A stretch of 64,000 nucleotides of DNA, from the NCBI GenBank assembly GCA_021732995.1, contig JAKFWA010000085.1, forward strand, positions 185,328 to 249,327, written 5' to 3'. Position 1 is the first letter of the stretch. Every line of letters starts with the position of its first letter. This document shows, piece after piece, positions 8,926 to 17,417 of the stretch. Below the pieces are notes generated by a model. That model did not search any database and was not told the DNA's origin. It saw nothing but the letters and a program-made list of their open reading frames with translations. The DNA is from Planctomycetaceae bacterium. Its GTDB lineage: Bacteria; Planctomycetota; Planctomycetia; Planctomycetales; Planctomycetaceae. Position numbers and translations under genes: made by a program.

Positions 8926-9767
8926 TTGAGTCCATTTTTAATTTGAATGCTTACGCCGTTTTGAAGCGCAAAAGCTTCGATTGCAGGATCAACTTTGGTG
9001 CTCTTGCGAGTTTGAAGAATGAATTTCTTGGATTTCGCTTTGCAGTGCAGGATGAAATCTTTGATCTGGCTTGTTAATCGAACCTCTTTTCGAGCTTTAA
9101 CTTCCTTCAGCGTTTTAGCTGTCTCTCGGTCGGGAATTCGCCGAGTCGCAGTCTTCGTGATTGATGCGATCGCCTTTTTGGCCTTCCCTGCGACGCCTGC
9201 CAATGTTTCACCAAGACGACCAATTCTTCTTGCGCGTGCTGGATCGCACTTGTTGTGTGCAAGTAGACCATTCTCGCCGATACCATAAACATGTTCACAA
9301 TCAACTTCGAGATTGTAGACGGTGTGCGGGCCGGGTAGCGGGGAGTGGGTAATGACTCGGACGCGTTCGCCTTTGGCGTTGATCAGGTGTTCGCCGGGAC
9401 GCAGGGTGCTGGCTTCGACGAAGGCTTGGCGGTCGTCGGACCAGAAAGGGTGGTTAGCGGTGGTGCCGATCGGATCGTCTTCGCCGGACACGTACAGGTT
9501 GATGACATTGGTGGCGTCGTGCTCGAACTTGCCAGTCACCAGGTGGTGGTCAGCGTTCTGGCGGCGCGGGGGTTCGGGGCACTCATCGATCGAGAGCACG
9601 TCGGCGAAACCCACGGCGCCGACTTCCTCCATGTCGAATTCATACTTGCCGCCTGCGTGAACCTGCTCGGCCTCCACCCACCATGCGGGGCGAGCGAGCC
9701 AGATCCGCACCTGATCCCCGTCGGGACGCGTCAGCCGAAACCGGATGACTCGCCAATGCTCGCGCAC
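8922..9767 (-). CDS. Cassette C: Hint domain with PD-(D/E)XK (Tox-REase-7-like) toxin tip, N-terminally truncated
   Basis: Residues 1-170 repeat the Hint segment of the main toxin, with ANHPFWSDDRQAF and VYNLEVDCEHVYGIGENGLLAHN marking the Hint C-terminal blocks and the cut/junction site. Residues 172-281 are a unique tip containing RRIPDRETAKTLKEVKARK then LTSQIKDFILHCKAKSKKF. This fits the PD-(D/E)XK nuclease pattern of the restriction-endonuclease-fold toxin 7 family, with Asp in IPD and E-x-K in EVK. The only start is a GTG inside the conserved segment, without a Shine-Dalgarno sequence. Homology with the other copies stops abruptly at 9780, so this looks like a start-less orphan module that would be expressed only after recombination onto the full-length stalk gene, or by weak read-in. 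Confidence 0.7.
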   Translation of the reverse strand: MREHWRVIRFRLTRPDGDQVRIWLARPAWWVEAEQVHAGGKYEFDMEEVGAVGFADVLSIDECPEPPRRQNADHHLVTGKFEHDATNVINLYVSGEDDPIGTTANHPFWSDDRQAFVEASTLRPGEHLINAKGERVRVITHSPLPGPHTVYNLEVDCEHVYGIGENGLLAHNKCDPARARRIGRLGETLAGVAGKAKKAIASITKTATRRIPDRETAKTLKEVKARKEVRLTSQIKDFILHCKAKSKKFILQTRKSTKVDPAIEAFALQNGVSIQIKNGLK

Positions 9768-9780
9768 GAACGGGGCGTAG
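9252..9780 (-). repeat. Hint-segment repeat, copy C
   Basis: About 530 bp nearly identical to copies B (11164-11690) and A (13445-13970). The breakpoint at 9780/9781 is sharp: the copies share GCACGAACGGG-CGTAG and then diverge completely. Confidence 0.85.
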
Positions 9781-9828
9781 CGAAATCATTTGTCAAAGAG
9801 CGACAACCGGAGAGCGGAGCTTGGTGGC

Positions 9829-10821
9829 TTAAGGCAGGGTCGCAATCTCGGCTACTGCCGGAACATCCCCAAAGCCGCAAGCCTGCGAATAAGCAAGTTG
9901 TTTAGCTGTCGCGCAGAACGCCACGCCGATAACGCCCGCGATACGCTCGCCAACGCTACGCATTCCTACGGATTCTTTTAGTGAGTCCACATCCAGCACA
10001 CGCACGCTACGTGCATCATCAGAAACTGCAATAAACCCACCGCAACAAGATACGGAAACCGCATTGATCTCCTTGATACTACGAGGATTAGCAATCTTTA
10101 CAAGGGAGAATGGGGATTGTCGCAGCACTGCAACTGCTCCGGTCTTACCGTTACTTCCTCCCAACGCAATTAACCCTGCAGACGCTCCTACGGCGTTCAT
10201 TAGAACTCCAGGAACTCGACAGTCCCAGTTGACCTGAGAACTCTCATCATCGATCCACCCAGCCCAAGTGCACCCTTCGTAGTCGTTAACAAACACATAA
10301 CTTCGCCGAAGAGACGGATCCCTTAGCACGGAGTGCAGACTGCATTCTTGCGATGGAAGAGTAATCTCGCTGACCTTCGCAGCGTCTGTTGAATCTCCGA
10401 AGTTCATCCAATGGAGAAAGCAGTGACCCTTGTGCATAGTCGCAACCAACACCGCAGTGCGTGTCACGAACCGAAAATCGGATATGATGTGGTTGCCGAG
10501 ATCCAACTGGAATATCCGAGCATCAACTTGGATATCGTATATCTCAATTGTCGACCAGCCAGCGACATGACTTCCGATAAGTGATCCGTCGGGAGACCAT
10601 CTGAGTTGATCGACTGGCCCGCGACCCGTTTCCATACGATACCAAACCGTAGATCGGGTCGCTAACTCCCATACGATGATTTCGCTTGCTTCCGCACGTC
10701 TTGGTCCGTACTGGGTATCTCCCCCACCCATTGCAAGCAGCTTTTGGCACGGTGACAACGCTAGATTTGCTCCTCCAAACTGGTATCCGCAGAGAGGAAC
10801 TTGTTCCACTAGTGTACTCAC
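9829..10821 (-). CDS. WD40-like beta-propeller protein, putative immunity protein of cassette B
   Basis: 330 residues starting at a GTG that overlaps the TGA of the preceding cassette (GTGA). WD40-type blade motifs are present: LALSPCQKLLAMGGG, EIIVWELATRSTVWY, LRWSPDGSLIGSHVAG, TIEIYDIQ, VSVSCCGGFIAVSDDARSVRVLDVDS. About six to seven blades would fit the length. There is no signal peptide, so a cytoplasmic site is likely. Overlap and order (toxin tip first, then this gene) imply an inhibitor that binds the cassette B tip; the propeller itself gives no direct evidence of function. It could instead be an unrelated WD40 scaffold captured between cassettes. Confidence 0.68.
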   Translation of the reverse strand: MSTLVEQVPLCGYQFGGANLALSPCQKLLAMGGGDTQYGPRRAEASEIIVWELATRSTVWYRMETGRGPVDQLRWSPDGSLIGSHVAGWSTIEIYDIQVDARIFQLDLGNHIISDFRFVTRTAVLVATMHKGHCFLHWMNFGDSTDAAKVSEITLPSQECSLHSVLRDPSLRRSYVFVNDYEGCTWAGWIDDESSQVNWDCRVPGVLMNAVGASAGLIALGGSNGKTGAVAVLRQSPFSLVKIANPRSIKEINAVSVSCCGGFIAVSDDARSVRVLDVDSLKESVGMRSVGERIAGVIGVAFCATAKQLAYSQACGFGDVPAVAEIATLP

Positions 10822-12257
10822 ATTAGTATCTTTATGTTATTTCGGATCATGTACAGTATTTCTCGCGTTAGGGCTGCGGATGTGTCTGTGCCGTACTTTG
10901 CGTCATAGCCTCTGTGGAACTCACGTAGTAACTTCAGCCGCTCCCTCACGCTCGGAATCAATTTCCGCCATTCCTCTCCGCTCAGCGCATTGAATCTTGG
11001 AAGTCCCTTCTTTACTAGGAAGTCTGAGAATTCTCTATGAATTCTTGTGTGGAACAAGGCGGTCAGCTTGGTCAACACCTTCGATACACCAGCGCGCGCA
11101 TTTGGGATAAGACTGCCCCAGGCTCGCGGGAAAAAGTGATGAAACCCAGCGCACTTGTTGTGTACCAACAGTCCCGCTGCCGACACACGATAGACATGTT
11201 CTCCGTCGACCTCGAGATTGTAGACGGTGTGTGGTCCGGGCCTTGGGGAGTGGGTGACGACTCGGACGCGTTCGCCTTTGGCGTTGATGAGGTGTTCGCC
11301 GGGACGCAGGGTGGCGGCTTCGACGAAGGCTTGGCGGTCGTCGGACCAGAAGGGGTGGTTGGCCGTGGTGCCGATCGGGTCGTCTTCGCCAGCCACGTAC
11401 AGGTTGATGACGTTCGTCGCGTCGTGCTCGAACTTGCCGGTCACCAGGTGGTGGTCAGCGTTCTGGCGGCGCGGGGGTTCGGGGCACTCATCGATCGAGA
11501 GCACGTCGGCGAAACCCACGGCGCCGACTTCCTCCATGTCGAATTCATACTTGCCGCCTGCGTGAACCTGCTCGGCCTCCACCCACCATGCGGGGCGAGC
11601 GAGCCAGATCCGCACCTGATCCCCGTCGGGACGCGTCAGCCGGAACCGGATGACTCGCCAATGCTCGCGCACGAACGGGCCGTAGTCCGTTGATTCCGCG
11701 TGCGTATCTGAGGAGTTGGCTTCACTGACCAGAGCCGCGTCAGCCAGCCGGTCGTAGAGTTCTTCCGCCTTCGCGAACGAAGCATCGTCAGGTCCGTCGT
11801 CAGTGGCATCCGTATCAACGACGGTATCGGTATTAATCGCGAGCAGTTCAAAATCATCGGGGACGCCGTCGATCAGAGCAGGGAGAGGCTCGTACTCCAG
11901 TGTCTCCAGCAACTCGGTATCGAGTTCCGCCAACTCTTCGTCCGACAGACTTGTCAATTCAAAGTCCGCGGCATCGAACGGCGAAGGCTCCTCTTCGGGG
12001 TTCCTGGCGATGACTCGATCGGCGATCGGGAAGATGTCCCGAATCGCTTTCGCGGCGAACTGCGGCTGAGACGCCTCTCGCACCGGCTGATTCGGCGACT
12101 GAGGCTCAGCCGCGACAGCTACTGCCGGTTTCAACGCGGTAGGCTGTGACCCGGTATCAACCGGAGATCCCCACACCGTCCACAGAGCCAACATTCCGAA
12201 GAACGCACCCCACACCCCCGCCAGCAAACTCCGGACGCCGCCTTGGCGGTTCTTCAT
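10818..12257 (-). CDS. Cassette B: membrane-anchored Hint protein with HHxxP nuclease-like toxin tip
   Basis: 479 residues starting at an ATG with GGAAG upstream. Residues about 9-31 are one membrane segment (LLAGVWGAFFGMLALWTVWG). An acidic Pro/Glu-rich linker follows (about 35-185), then the Hint segment ending in GLLVHN near residue 365. The unique tip (366-479) starts GFHHFFPRAWGS and contains VLTKLTALFHTRIHREF and AKYGTD. HHxxP-(K/R) followed by spaced His residues resembles the HNH/endonuclease VII-fold toxin group. The tip is related to the tip of the main toxin but clearly diverged. Unlike copies C and D it has its own start, so it may be expressed as a short orphan protein. Stop overlaps the WD40-like gene by four bases. 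Confidence 0.75.
   Translation of the reverse strand: MKNRQGGVRSLLAGVWGAFFGMLALWTVWGSPVDTGSQPTALKPAVAVAAEPQSPNQPVREASQPQFAAKAIRDIFPIADRVIARNPEEEPSPFDAADFELTSLSDEELAELDTELLETLEYEPLPALIDGVPDDFELLAINTDTVVDTDATDDGPDDASFAKAEELYDRLADAALVSEANSSDTHAESTDYGPFVREHWRVIRFRLTRPDGDQVRIWLARPAWWVEAEQVHAGGKYEFDMEEVGAVGFADVLSIDECPEPPRRQNADHHLVTGKFEHDATNVINLYVAGEDDPIGTTANHPFWSDDRQAFVEAATLRPGEHLINAKGERVRVVTHSPRPGPHTVYNLEVDGEHVYRVSAAGLLVHNKCAGFHHFFPRAWGSLIPNARAGVSKVLTKLTALFHTRIHREFSDFLVKKGLPRFNALSGEEWRKLIPSVRERLKLLREFHRGYDAKYGTDTSAALTREILYMIRNNIKILM
11164..12245 (-). repeat. Long cassette repeat, copy B
   Basis: Matches copy A (13441-14530) over the membrane segment, the acidic linker and the Hint segment. The Hint part is almost identical base for base, while the linker around 11760-11880 has diverged. 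Homology ends at the LLVHN junction, beyond which the tips differ. Confidence 0.85.
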
Positions 12258-12550
12258 CTGCGGTTGCGGGGCTACTTCCGGCTAGGTTCGCACGCCAACT
12301 GGGGCATCCCAGGCAACAACGGCAAGCCGCCGAATCGACATCATGAGAATGAAGTCTTCGTGCACTCTGGCAGCACTACTCAATAACCCCAAAGCGAGCG
12401 ATCCATTGTTGGACCATGATGGTCGAGAGTGGCTTCATTGCGAATAACTACAATCATAGGACTAAGCAGGGAACTACCTTGGCGTCGACTCCCATCGATA
12501 GCCGTTTGCGAACGCTCCTGCACACACCGTCGCACCATTACAGCGCCATC
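12258..12550. other. Intergenic spacer between immunity A and cassette B
   Basis: About 290 bp with no ORF that looks like a gene. Cassette B would need a promoter here if it is expressed on its own, but I could not identify clear -35/-10 boxes. This is the junction where the cassette B module was joined to the end of the main operon. Confidence 0.5.
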
Positions 12551-13126
12551 TTACAGTTGCTGGCATGTCTCCGATGCGAGCCGAAACGATTCAAGCAGAA
12601 GATCTTGACGGGCAAAGACGTCTATTGAATCAAGTCCATTAGACGCTGATAGCGAAAAAGCAGTGTGCTCAGTCGTGCGTGAAACAGTCTTACAGAAGTT
12701 AATAGCAGAACTTGGAGTGCTCTTCTTAATTTCTCGAACTGAAGACATTAGCCCAGGCCCCCTGCAATGTTTGAAAACGCTTTGCAGGTCAGACTCGGCA
12801 ATATCTGCAACAATCACGACGGCCCCTCGCTCCCAGCCCTGCGCATACCAGAACTCTTCGTAGCCGGAGATAAGGTCTTGCTCGATGTCTAAGCAGACTG
12901 ATGGCAGTCTCGCCGGCTTAGTGTGTTCGACGGGCCTCCTTGGTAGTTCGCAACATCCACCAAAAACTCGTACGTCAACCGCCTGCTGGATCAAGGGGGC
13001 GAGAACAACTTCGTGTGGAAACGGCTTCGAGTAATATTTGAACGGAATTCTCTTCTGAGTTTCAATAAAGAAGCAACCAAGCTCCGCGAGCCTTCGCATA
13101 GCGTTTGCGTCAATAGAATTTTGCAT
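12551..13126 (-). CDS. Unknown 191-residue protein, putative immunity protein of the main toxin
   Basis: I do not recognise the family. No signal peptide or membrane segment is visible. The middle has a hydrophobic strand-like run (RGAVVIVADIAESDL), consistent with a small alpha/beta protein. Its ATG lies inside the end of the main toxin gene, with a 17-base overlap, so translation is coupled. Position, overlap and cytoplasmic character match an immunity protein. It shows no similarity to the WD40-like or HEAT-like proteins that follow the other cassettes, although the main and cassette B toxin tips are related. Confidence 0.6.
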   Translation of the reverse strand: MQNSIDANAMRRLAELGCFFIETQKRIPFKYYSKPFPHEVVLAPLIQQAVDVRVFGGCCELPRRPVEHTKPARLPSVCLDIEQDLISGYEEFWYAQGWERGAVVIVADIAESDLQSVFKHCRGPGLMSSVREIKKSTPSSAINFCKTVSRTTEHTAFSLSASNGLDSIDVFARQDLLLESFRLASETCQQL

Positions 13127-16100
13127 ATTTCTTCCCGATTATATTCTTTAAGACATCGGCCAGGATATTAGTGCCGTATTGTTTGTCAATCTTACGAGAG
13201 GCATCGATTACAGCTTGCAACGCGCGAGATTGAGAGCCTTCGTTTGCAGCGAAGTGTCTAAACCAATCATTTGCAGAGCCACCTCTGCCACCCACCGGGA
13301 TGTGAAATCCCTGCTTCTTGAGTTCCGCTCGTAGCTGTTTATGAAATGCGCGGTGAACTTTCTCCGTCAGCTTGGTGAGAACTTGCTTATTGAAGCCTCC
13401 GAGGAACTTAGGCAGAGCATGGTGCCAGTTATACGCATTGTGAACAAGCAAACCGTCACGAGTGACGTGATAGACATGCTCACAATCAACCTCGAGATTG
13501 TAGACCGCGTGCGGTCCGGGTCTTGGGGAGTGGGTGATGACTCGGACGCGTTCGCCTTTGGCGTTGATGAGGTGTTCGCCGGGACGCAGGGTGGCGGCTT
13601 CGACGAAGGCTTGGCGGTCGTCGGACCAGAAAGGGTGGTTGGCGGTAGTGCCGATCGGGTCGTCTTCGCCAGCCACGTACAGGTTGATGACATTGGTGGC
13701 GTCGTGCTCGAACTTGCCAGTCACCAGGTGGTGGTCAGCGTTCTGGCGGCGCGGGGGTTCGGGGCACTCATCGATCGAGAGCACGTCGGCGAAACCCACG
13801 GCGCCGACTTCCTCCATGTCGAATTCATACTTGCCGCCTGCGTGAACCCGTTCGGCCTCCACCCACCATGCGGGGCGAGCGAGCCAGATCCGCACCTGAT
13901 CCCCGTCGGGACGCGTCAGCCGGAACCGGATGACGCGCCAATGCTCGCGCACGAACGGGCCGTAGTCCGTTGATTCCGCGTGGGTATCTGAGGAGTTGGC
14001 TTCATTGACCAGAGCCGCGTCAGCCAGCCGGTCGTAGAGTTCTTCCGCTTGGGCGAACGAGGTATCATCACGCTCGCTATCAGCAGTGCGGATATCAAGC
14101 GTGGATTCAGCATCAACGACGAGCAGTCCAGAGTCATCAGGGATGCCGTCGATCAGAGCAGGGAGAGGCTCGTCTTTCAGTGTCTCCAGCAACTCGGTAT
14201 CGAGTTCCGCCAACTCTTCGTCCGACAGACTTGTCAATTCAAAGTCCGCAGCATCGAACGGCGAAGGCTCCTCTTCCGGGTTCCTGGCAATGACTCGATC
14301 AGCGATCGGGAAGATGTCCCGAATGGCCTTCGCCGCGAACTGCGGCTGCGACGCCTCTCCCACCGGCTGATTCGGCGACTGAGGCTCAGCCACTACAGCT
14401 ACTGCCGGTTTCGACGCGGTAGGTTGTGACCCGGTATCAACCGGAGATCCCCACACCGTCCACAGCGCCAGAATTCCGAAGAACGCACCCCACACCCCCG
14501 CCAGCAGGCTCCGAACACGGCCTCGACGTTCTTTGGTCTTCGCTGACGCGGCAAATTCCGCTTGGGTTTGCATGATCGGTTCCTCGATGACAGCCAATGT
14601 ATTCGATCGAGACAACAGGGTTCCATCAAACGCCGCGTCTCCAGCATGCTCACGCGACGACGCGCTCGGGATAGTCGGGCTCACAGCCTTCAAACGGCTC
14701 TCAGCCGGGTGATGCAGCGGCACGCCAAACAATTCATCACATAGCGCGTCGAGTTCCGCAGACGTCAACTGCGGTGGAAGCGGCTCGTCCGGTGGATCAC
14801 TCATCGCTTCCCACCGGCGACTTCGCTTCGGCGGCCTCAAAGCGGGCACTGAATTCCTCTCGCGGTCTTTAAGGACGACCACTCCCGCAAGGCCCACCGC
14901 CAGCCACATCAATCCAGCCCAGCGGGAATCAGAGCTCTCTGACGTGACCAGCGGTTGTTCTGTGCTGATTTCAGCGTCGACAACCACAATCGTCTGGCCA
15001 GGTTCAAACTCGCCAACCAGCACGAGAGTATCACCAACAAAGCACCTGCCGAGAATCTTGCCCATCGTACGGAGAACACGACTGCCCGCTTCACAATGGA
15101 CGGCGCGATTCACAGTCTGAAAGGCATGCGTAATCGTATTGCGAATGCGGCCGAACGTCTTGGAAACCCTCGCAAACGCCCGCGGGATACCGACCGCATC
15201 AGCTCCCGCCCCCAGCATCGGAGCAGCGGAGACCAAGCTGACCGTTCCCCCCAGATTGTCACCGCGAGCAAAAGAGATTCCCGCATCAAGTATGTTTGCG
15301 ACTAAACCCAACACGGTTTGCTCGCCGCCAAGAATCGACAGCCCAAATTGAACGCCATCCAACGCGAGATCTTTGAGGATCGGAACCAATTCTCTGAGAA
15401 CCTGGTCAACTGCTGCAGCCAAGGCATAGGGCCGCTGGGCTTTAATGCCAGTCCACACTGCAATCTCGCTGGTGACTCCGTCCGCGTGGGCAAGTGCGGT
15501 CAATCCGGCAAGTTGCGAAGCGATCGTTTTTTCAGCGGCGGCAGTTCCGTAACCCTCTATCAACTCCGCTTGGCGCTCCGCTAAAGCATCGGCCAACGTC
15601 TGCAACTCGATCAGCATCGCCCCCGCCGCCCTGCGACTCGCTGCCTCGATTTCTTGTTGGGCGTTCGCCAGTTCTCGATCTGCTCCGCTGATGGATGCAG
15701 CGAGACGCACGGTCTCTTCCACCTTTAAGGAAAGCATTCCTTCCAGGGCGTCCATCTGGGCCGTTGACACTTCAGCCTGTGAGCTGGCCAGCATGTTGGT
15801 CAATTCCGCCAACGCCGCCGTGGTGGCGGCGACGAGCGATTGGCCAGCCTCCACAAGCTCCTGCTGCGAATCCGCCAACGACCTCGCTTCGTCCGTGATC
15901 TCAGCAATCAAACCGCCGACTGCTGGAGTTGGAACCTCTGGCTGCAACAAGAACGAACTCCGATCACCCTCCCTAACCACGAACGCAGTTACCACACCAG
16001 AAACCGTGCCGCCAACCACGACCGGGATCGGAGACGTCAGAGCGACAGTTGCCGATTGCGTGATATCGTGCAGGACCTGAATACCGACGTGCGATGTGTT

Positions 16101-17417
16101 TCCTAGATCCAGCGGCGTTACGAGCGAATAAGAGTAGTAGGATGATCCCCCGTCACCTTCGCTCACCGAAATACCTCCCTCAAGAGGCACCGCAGGCCCT
16201 CCAATAACTGGAGTCGCCCCCGTCTCAATGACTGTCCCCGTCAAATTGCCGAAGACACGCACGTTTCGAATCTGATCCGCAGTCACGCTACCGGCCAGAT
16301 CGCCCATCACCCACAACATCGGGAGGTGCGACACTGTTACCGATGAGCCGACGGAGTAGTCTCCGTATGTGGCGATTGCTGCCGTGTCCGCCGAACCAGT
16401 CAATGAGAGCGTTCCTGTCGACATCACCTCCAGCAGTTTGGGCGTACTGCTTACGGTAAGGTCGAGCGTGCCATAGGAAACTCCCTGCACAATTTCCGGA
16501 GCGCTCAAAGTGGCAGTTGCATTACCCACAGAGAAGACGGCCGCGCTTTGCCCAGCCGTCAGCGTGGCGGCGGTAATAGTGCTCAGTCCGGACAACACCG
16601 CATCCACGCCAGCCGTCATCGTGAATCCACCGCCCACTGTCCCTTGAACCAACGCGGTGGCGCTGCCCGTCGACGCAGTGACCGACGCTAGAGTTACCGT
16701 TCCTCCCGCGAACAACGAAGCGAACTCATCGGCTGTTAAGAACGCGCCCGCCACCGACCCAAACGCAGATAGCTCCGCGATGTCACCGCTCAATGATACC
16801 AGGACAACCGAGCCCAGCGTGCTGGCCGACGCTCTACCATTGGGAGCGGATACGGTTGAGTTATTCAGCGTCCCGAATCCGATCAATGACGCCGATCCAG
16901 TGTTCGCTGTGGCTGCGACGCCATTCACGGAATCTGCCAGAATGCTGACAGTGTTGCCCGTGACACTTAGCGGACCAGCCATGCCAAGCGCCGAAAGGTT
17001 GACATCGCCGGCGCTTGCCGAAACAGAGCCCGACACAGCACCCAGAGTGAATACCTCGACGCCAGACACCGCACTGTAGGAGCCCACGACCGATGAATGC
17101 CCTGTCAGATCAATCGAATCCGCATTCACCATCGACTGGATTGTACCAATACCCCAGATACTGGCTGCTCCACCAGCAGTAATTGTGTTAGTGATACCAT
17201 CCATACTCTCAACAGTCGCATCGCCTCCAGCAGAAATGATTCCCGTCAATTTGCCCATCGACCACGCAAACGCATCTTCCCCCGCGGTCACCGGGCCCTG
17301 CAAAACCCCATAGGCTAAAACCGAGGCGTTATTACCAGCGATCGCAGCCCCGCCGGGGCCGAAGGTTCCATAGGCTGTGACAAACGCATCGTTGCCGGCG
17401 GTCGTCACAGAGTTCAC
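13110..17417 (-). CDS. C-terminal part of the giant toxin: beta-solenoid end, pretoxin region, split Hint, nuclease-like tip
   Basis: 1435 residues from a GTG, but that GTG has no Shine-Dalgarno sequence and lies within the repeats. The frame is open upstream to the TAG at 17532-17534 and continues beyond it into the giant stalk, so this is really the tail of that protein. Residues 1-415 are 18-residue beta-solenoid repeats. Residues 500-700 are Ala/Glu-rich helices. A pretoxin-like stretch follows (LDAGISFARGDNLGG, PMLGAGADAV). The Hint N-block CFVGDTLVLVGEFEPGQ has its Cys near 792. Two membrane segments lie near 829-849 and 969-992, an acidic linker follows, and the Hint C-blocks end in DGLLVHN near 1322. 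The tip (1326-1435) has NWHHALPKFLGG, VLTKLTEKVHRAFH and KQYGTN, an HHxxP nuclease-like pattern. The tip DNA is AT-rich: 23 of 60 G+C at 13141-13200, against 37 of 60 at 13801-13860. Confidence 0.8.
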   Translation of the reverse strand: MNSVTTAGNDAFVTAYGTFGPGGAAIAGNNASVLAYGVLQGPVTAGEDAFAWSMGKLTGIISAGGDATVESMDGITNTITAGGAASIWGIGTIQSMVNADSIDLTGHSSVVGSYSAVSGVEVFTLGAVSGSVSASAGDVNLSALGMAGPLSVTGNTVSILADSVNGVAATANTGSASLIGFGTLNNSTVSAPNGRASASTLGSVVLVSLSGDIAELSAFGSVAGAFLTADEFASLFAGGTVTLASVTASTGSATALVQGTVGGGFTMTAGVDAVLSGLSTITAATLTAGQSAAVFSVGNATATLSAPEIVQGVSYGTLDLTVSSTPKLLEVMSTGTLSLTGSADTAAIATYGDYSVGSSVTVSHLPMLWVMGDLAGSVTADQIRNVRVFGNLTGTVIETGATPVIGGPAVPLEGGISVSEGDGGSSYYSYSLVTPLDLGNTSHVGIQVLHDITQSATVALTSPIPVVVGGTVSGVVTAFVVREGDRSSFLLQPEVPTPAVGGLIAEITDEARSLADSQQELVEAGQSLVAATTAALAELTNMLASSQAEVSTAQMDALEGMLSLKVEETVRLAASISGADRELANAQQEIEAASRRAAGAMLIELQTLADALAERQAELIEGYGTAAAEKTIASQLAGLTALAHADGVTSEIAVWTGIKAQRPYALAAAVDQVLRELVPILKDLALDGVQFGLSILGGEQTVLGLVANILDAGISFARGDNLGGTVSLVSAAPMLGAGADAVGIPRAFARVSKTFGRIRNTITHAFQTVNRAVHCEAGSRVLRTMGKILGRCFVGDTLVLVGEFEPGQTIVVVDAEISTEQPLVTSESSDSRWAGLMWLAVGLAGVVVLKDRERNSVPALRPPKRSRRWEAMSDPPDEPLPPQLTSAELDALCDELFGVPLHHPAESRLKAVSPTIPSASSREHAGDAAFDGTLLSRSNTLAVIEEPIMQTQAEFAASAKTKERRGRVRSLLAGVWGAFFGILALWTVWGSPVDTGSQPTASKPAVAVVAEPQSPNQPVGEASQPQFAAKAIRDIFPIADRVIARNPEEEPSPFDAADFELTSLSDEELAELDTELLETLKDEPLPALIDGIPDDSGLLVVDAESTLDIRTADSERDDTSFAQAEELYDRLADAALVNEANSSDTHAESTDYGPFVREHWRVIRFRLTRPDGDQVRIWLARPAWWVEAERVHAGGKYEFDMEEVGAVGFADVLSIDECPEPPRRQNADHHLVTGKFEHDATNVINLYVAGEDDPIGTTANHPFWSDDRQAFVEAATLRPGEHLINAKGERVRVITHSPRPGPHAVYNLEVDCEHVYHVTRDGLLVHNAYNWHHALPKFLGGFNKQVLTKLTEKVHRAFHKQLRAELKKQGFHIPVGGRGGSANDWFRHFAANEGSQSRALQAVIDASRKIDKQYGTNILADVLKNIIGKKYAKFY
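13441..14530 (-). repeat. Long cassette repeat, copy A (in the full-length toxin)
   Basis: Covers the second membrane segment, acidic linker and Hint C-terminal blocks. About 480 bp (13500-13980) are nearly identical to copy B and to the Hint parts of copies C and D, enough to allow homologous recombination that would exchange tips. Confidence 0.85.

Noticed and set aside
12416..12628. 70-codon plus-strand ORF between immunity A and cassette B
   Set aside because: Short, no ribosome site seen, partly antisense to the immunity gene, no recognisable motif.
7637..13845. Four very similar plus-strand ORFs of 103-115 codons opposite the Hint segments (ending SMSNSYLPPA)
   Set aside because: They are mirror frames of the duplicated Hint DNA; their similarity follows from the repeated DNA and the minus-strand frames show the real protein motifs.
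17415..17417. GTG as an independent start for a separate 1435-residue toxin gene
   Set aside because: It codes for Val inside the repeat, has no Shine-Dalgarno sequence, and the frame is open for 38 codons upstream to the amber codon with the same repeat pattern.
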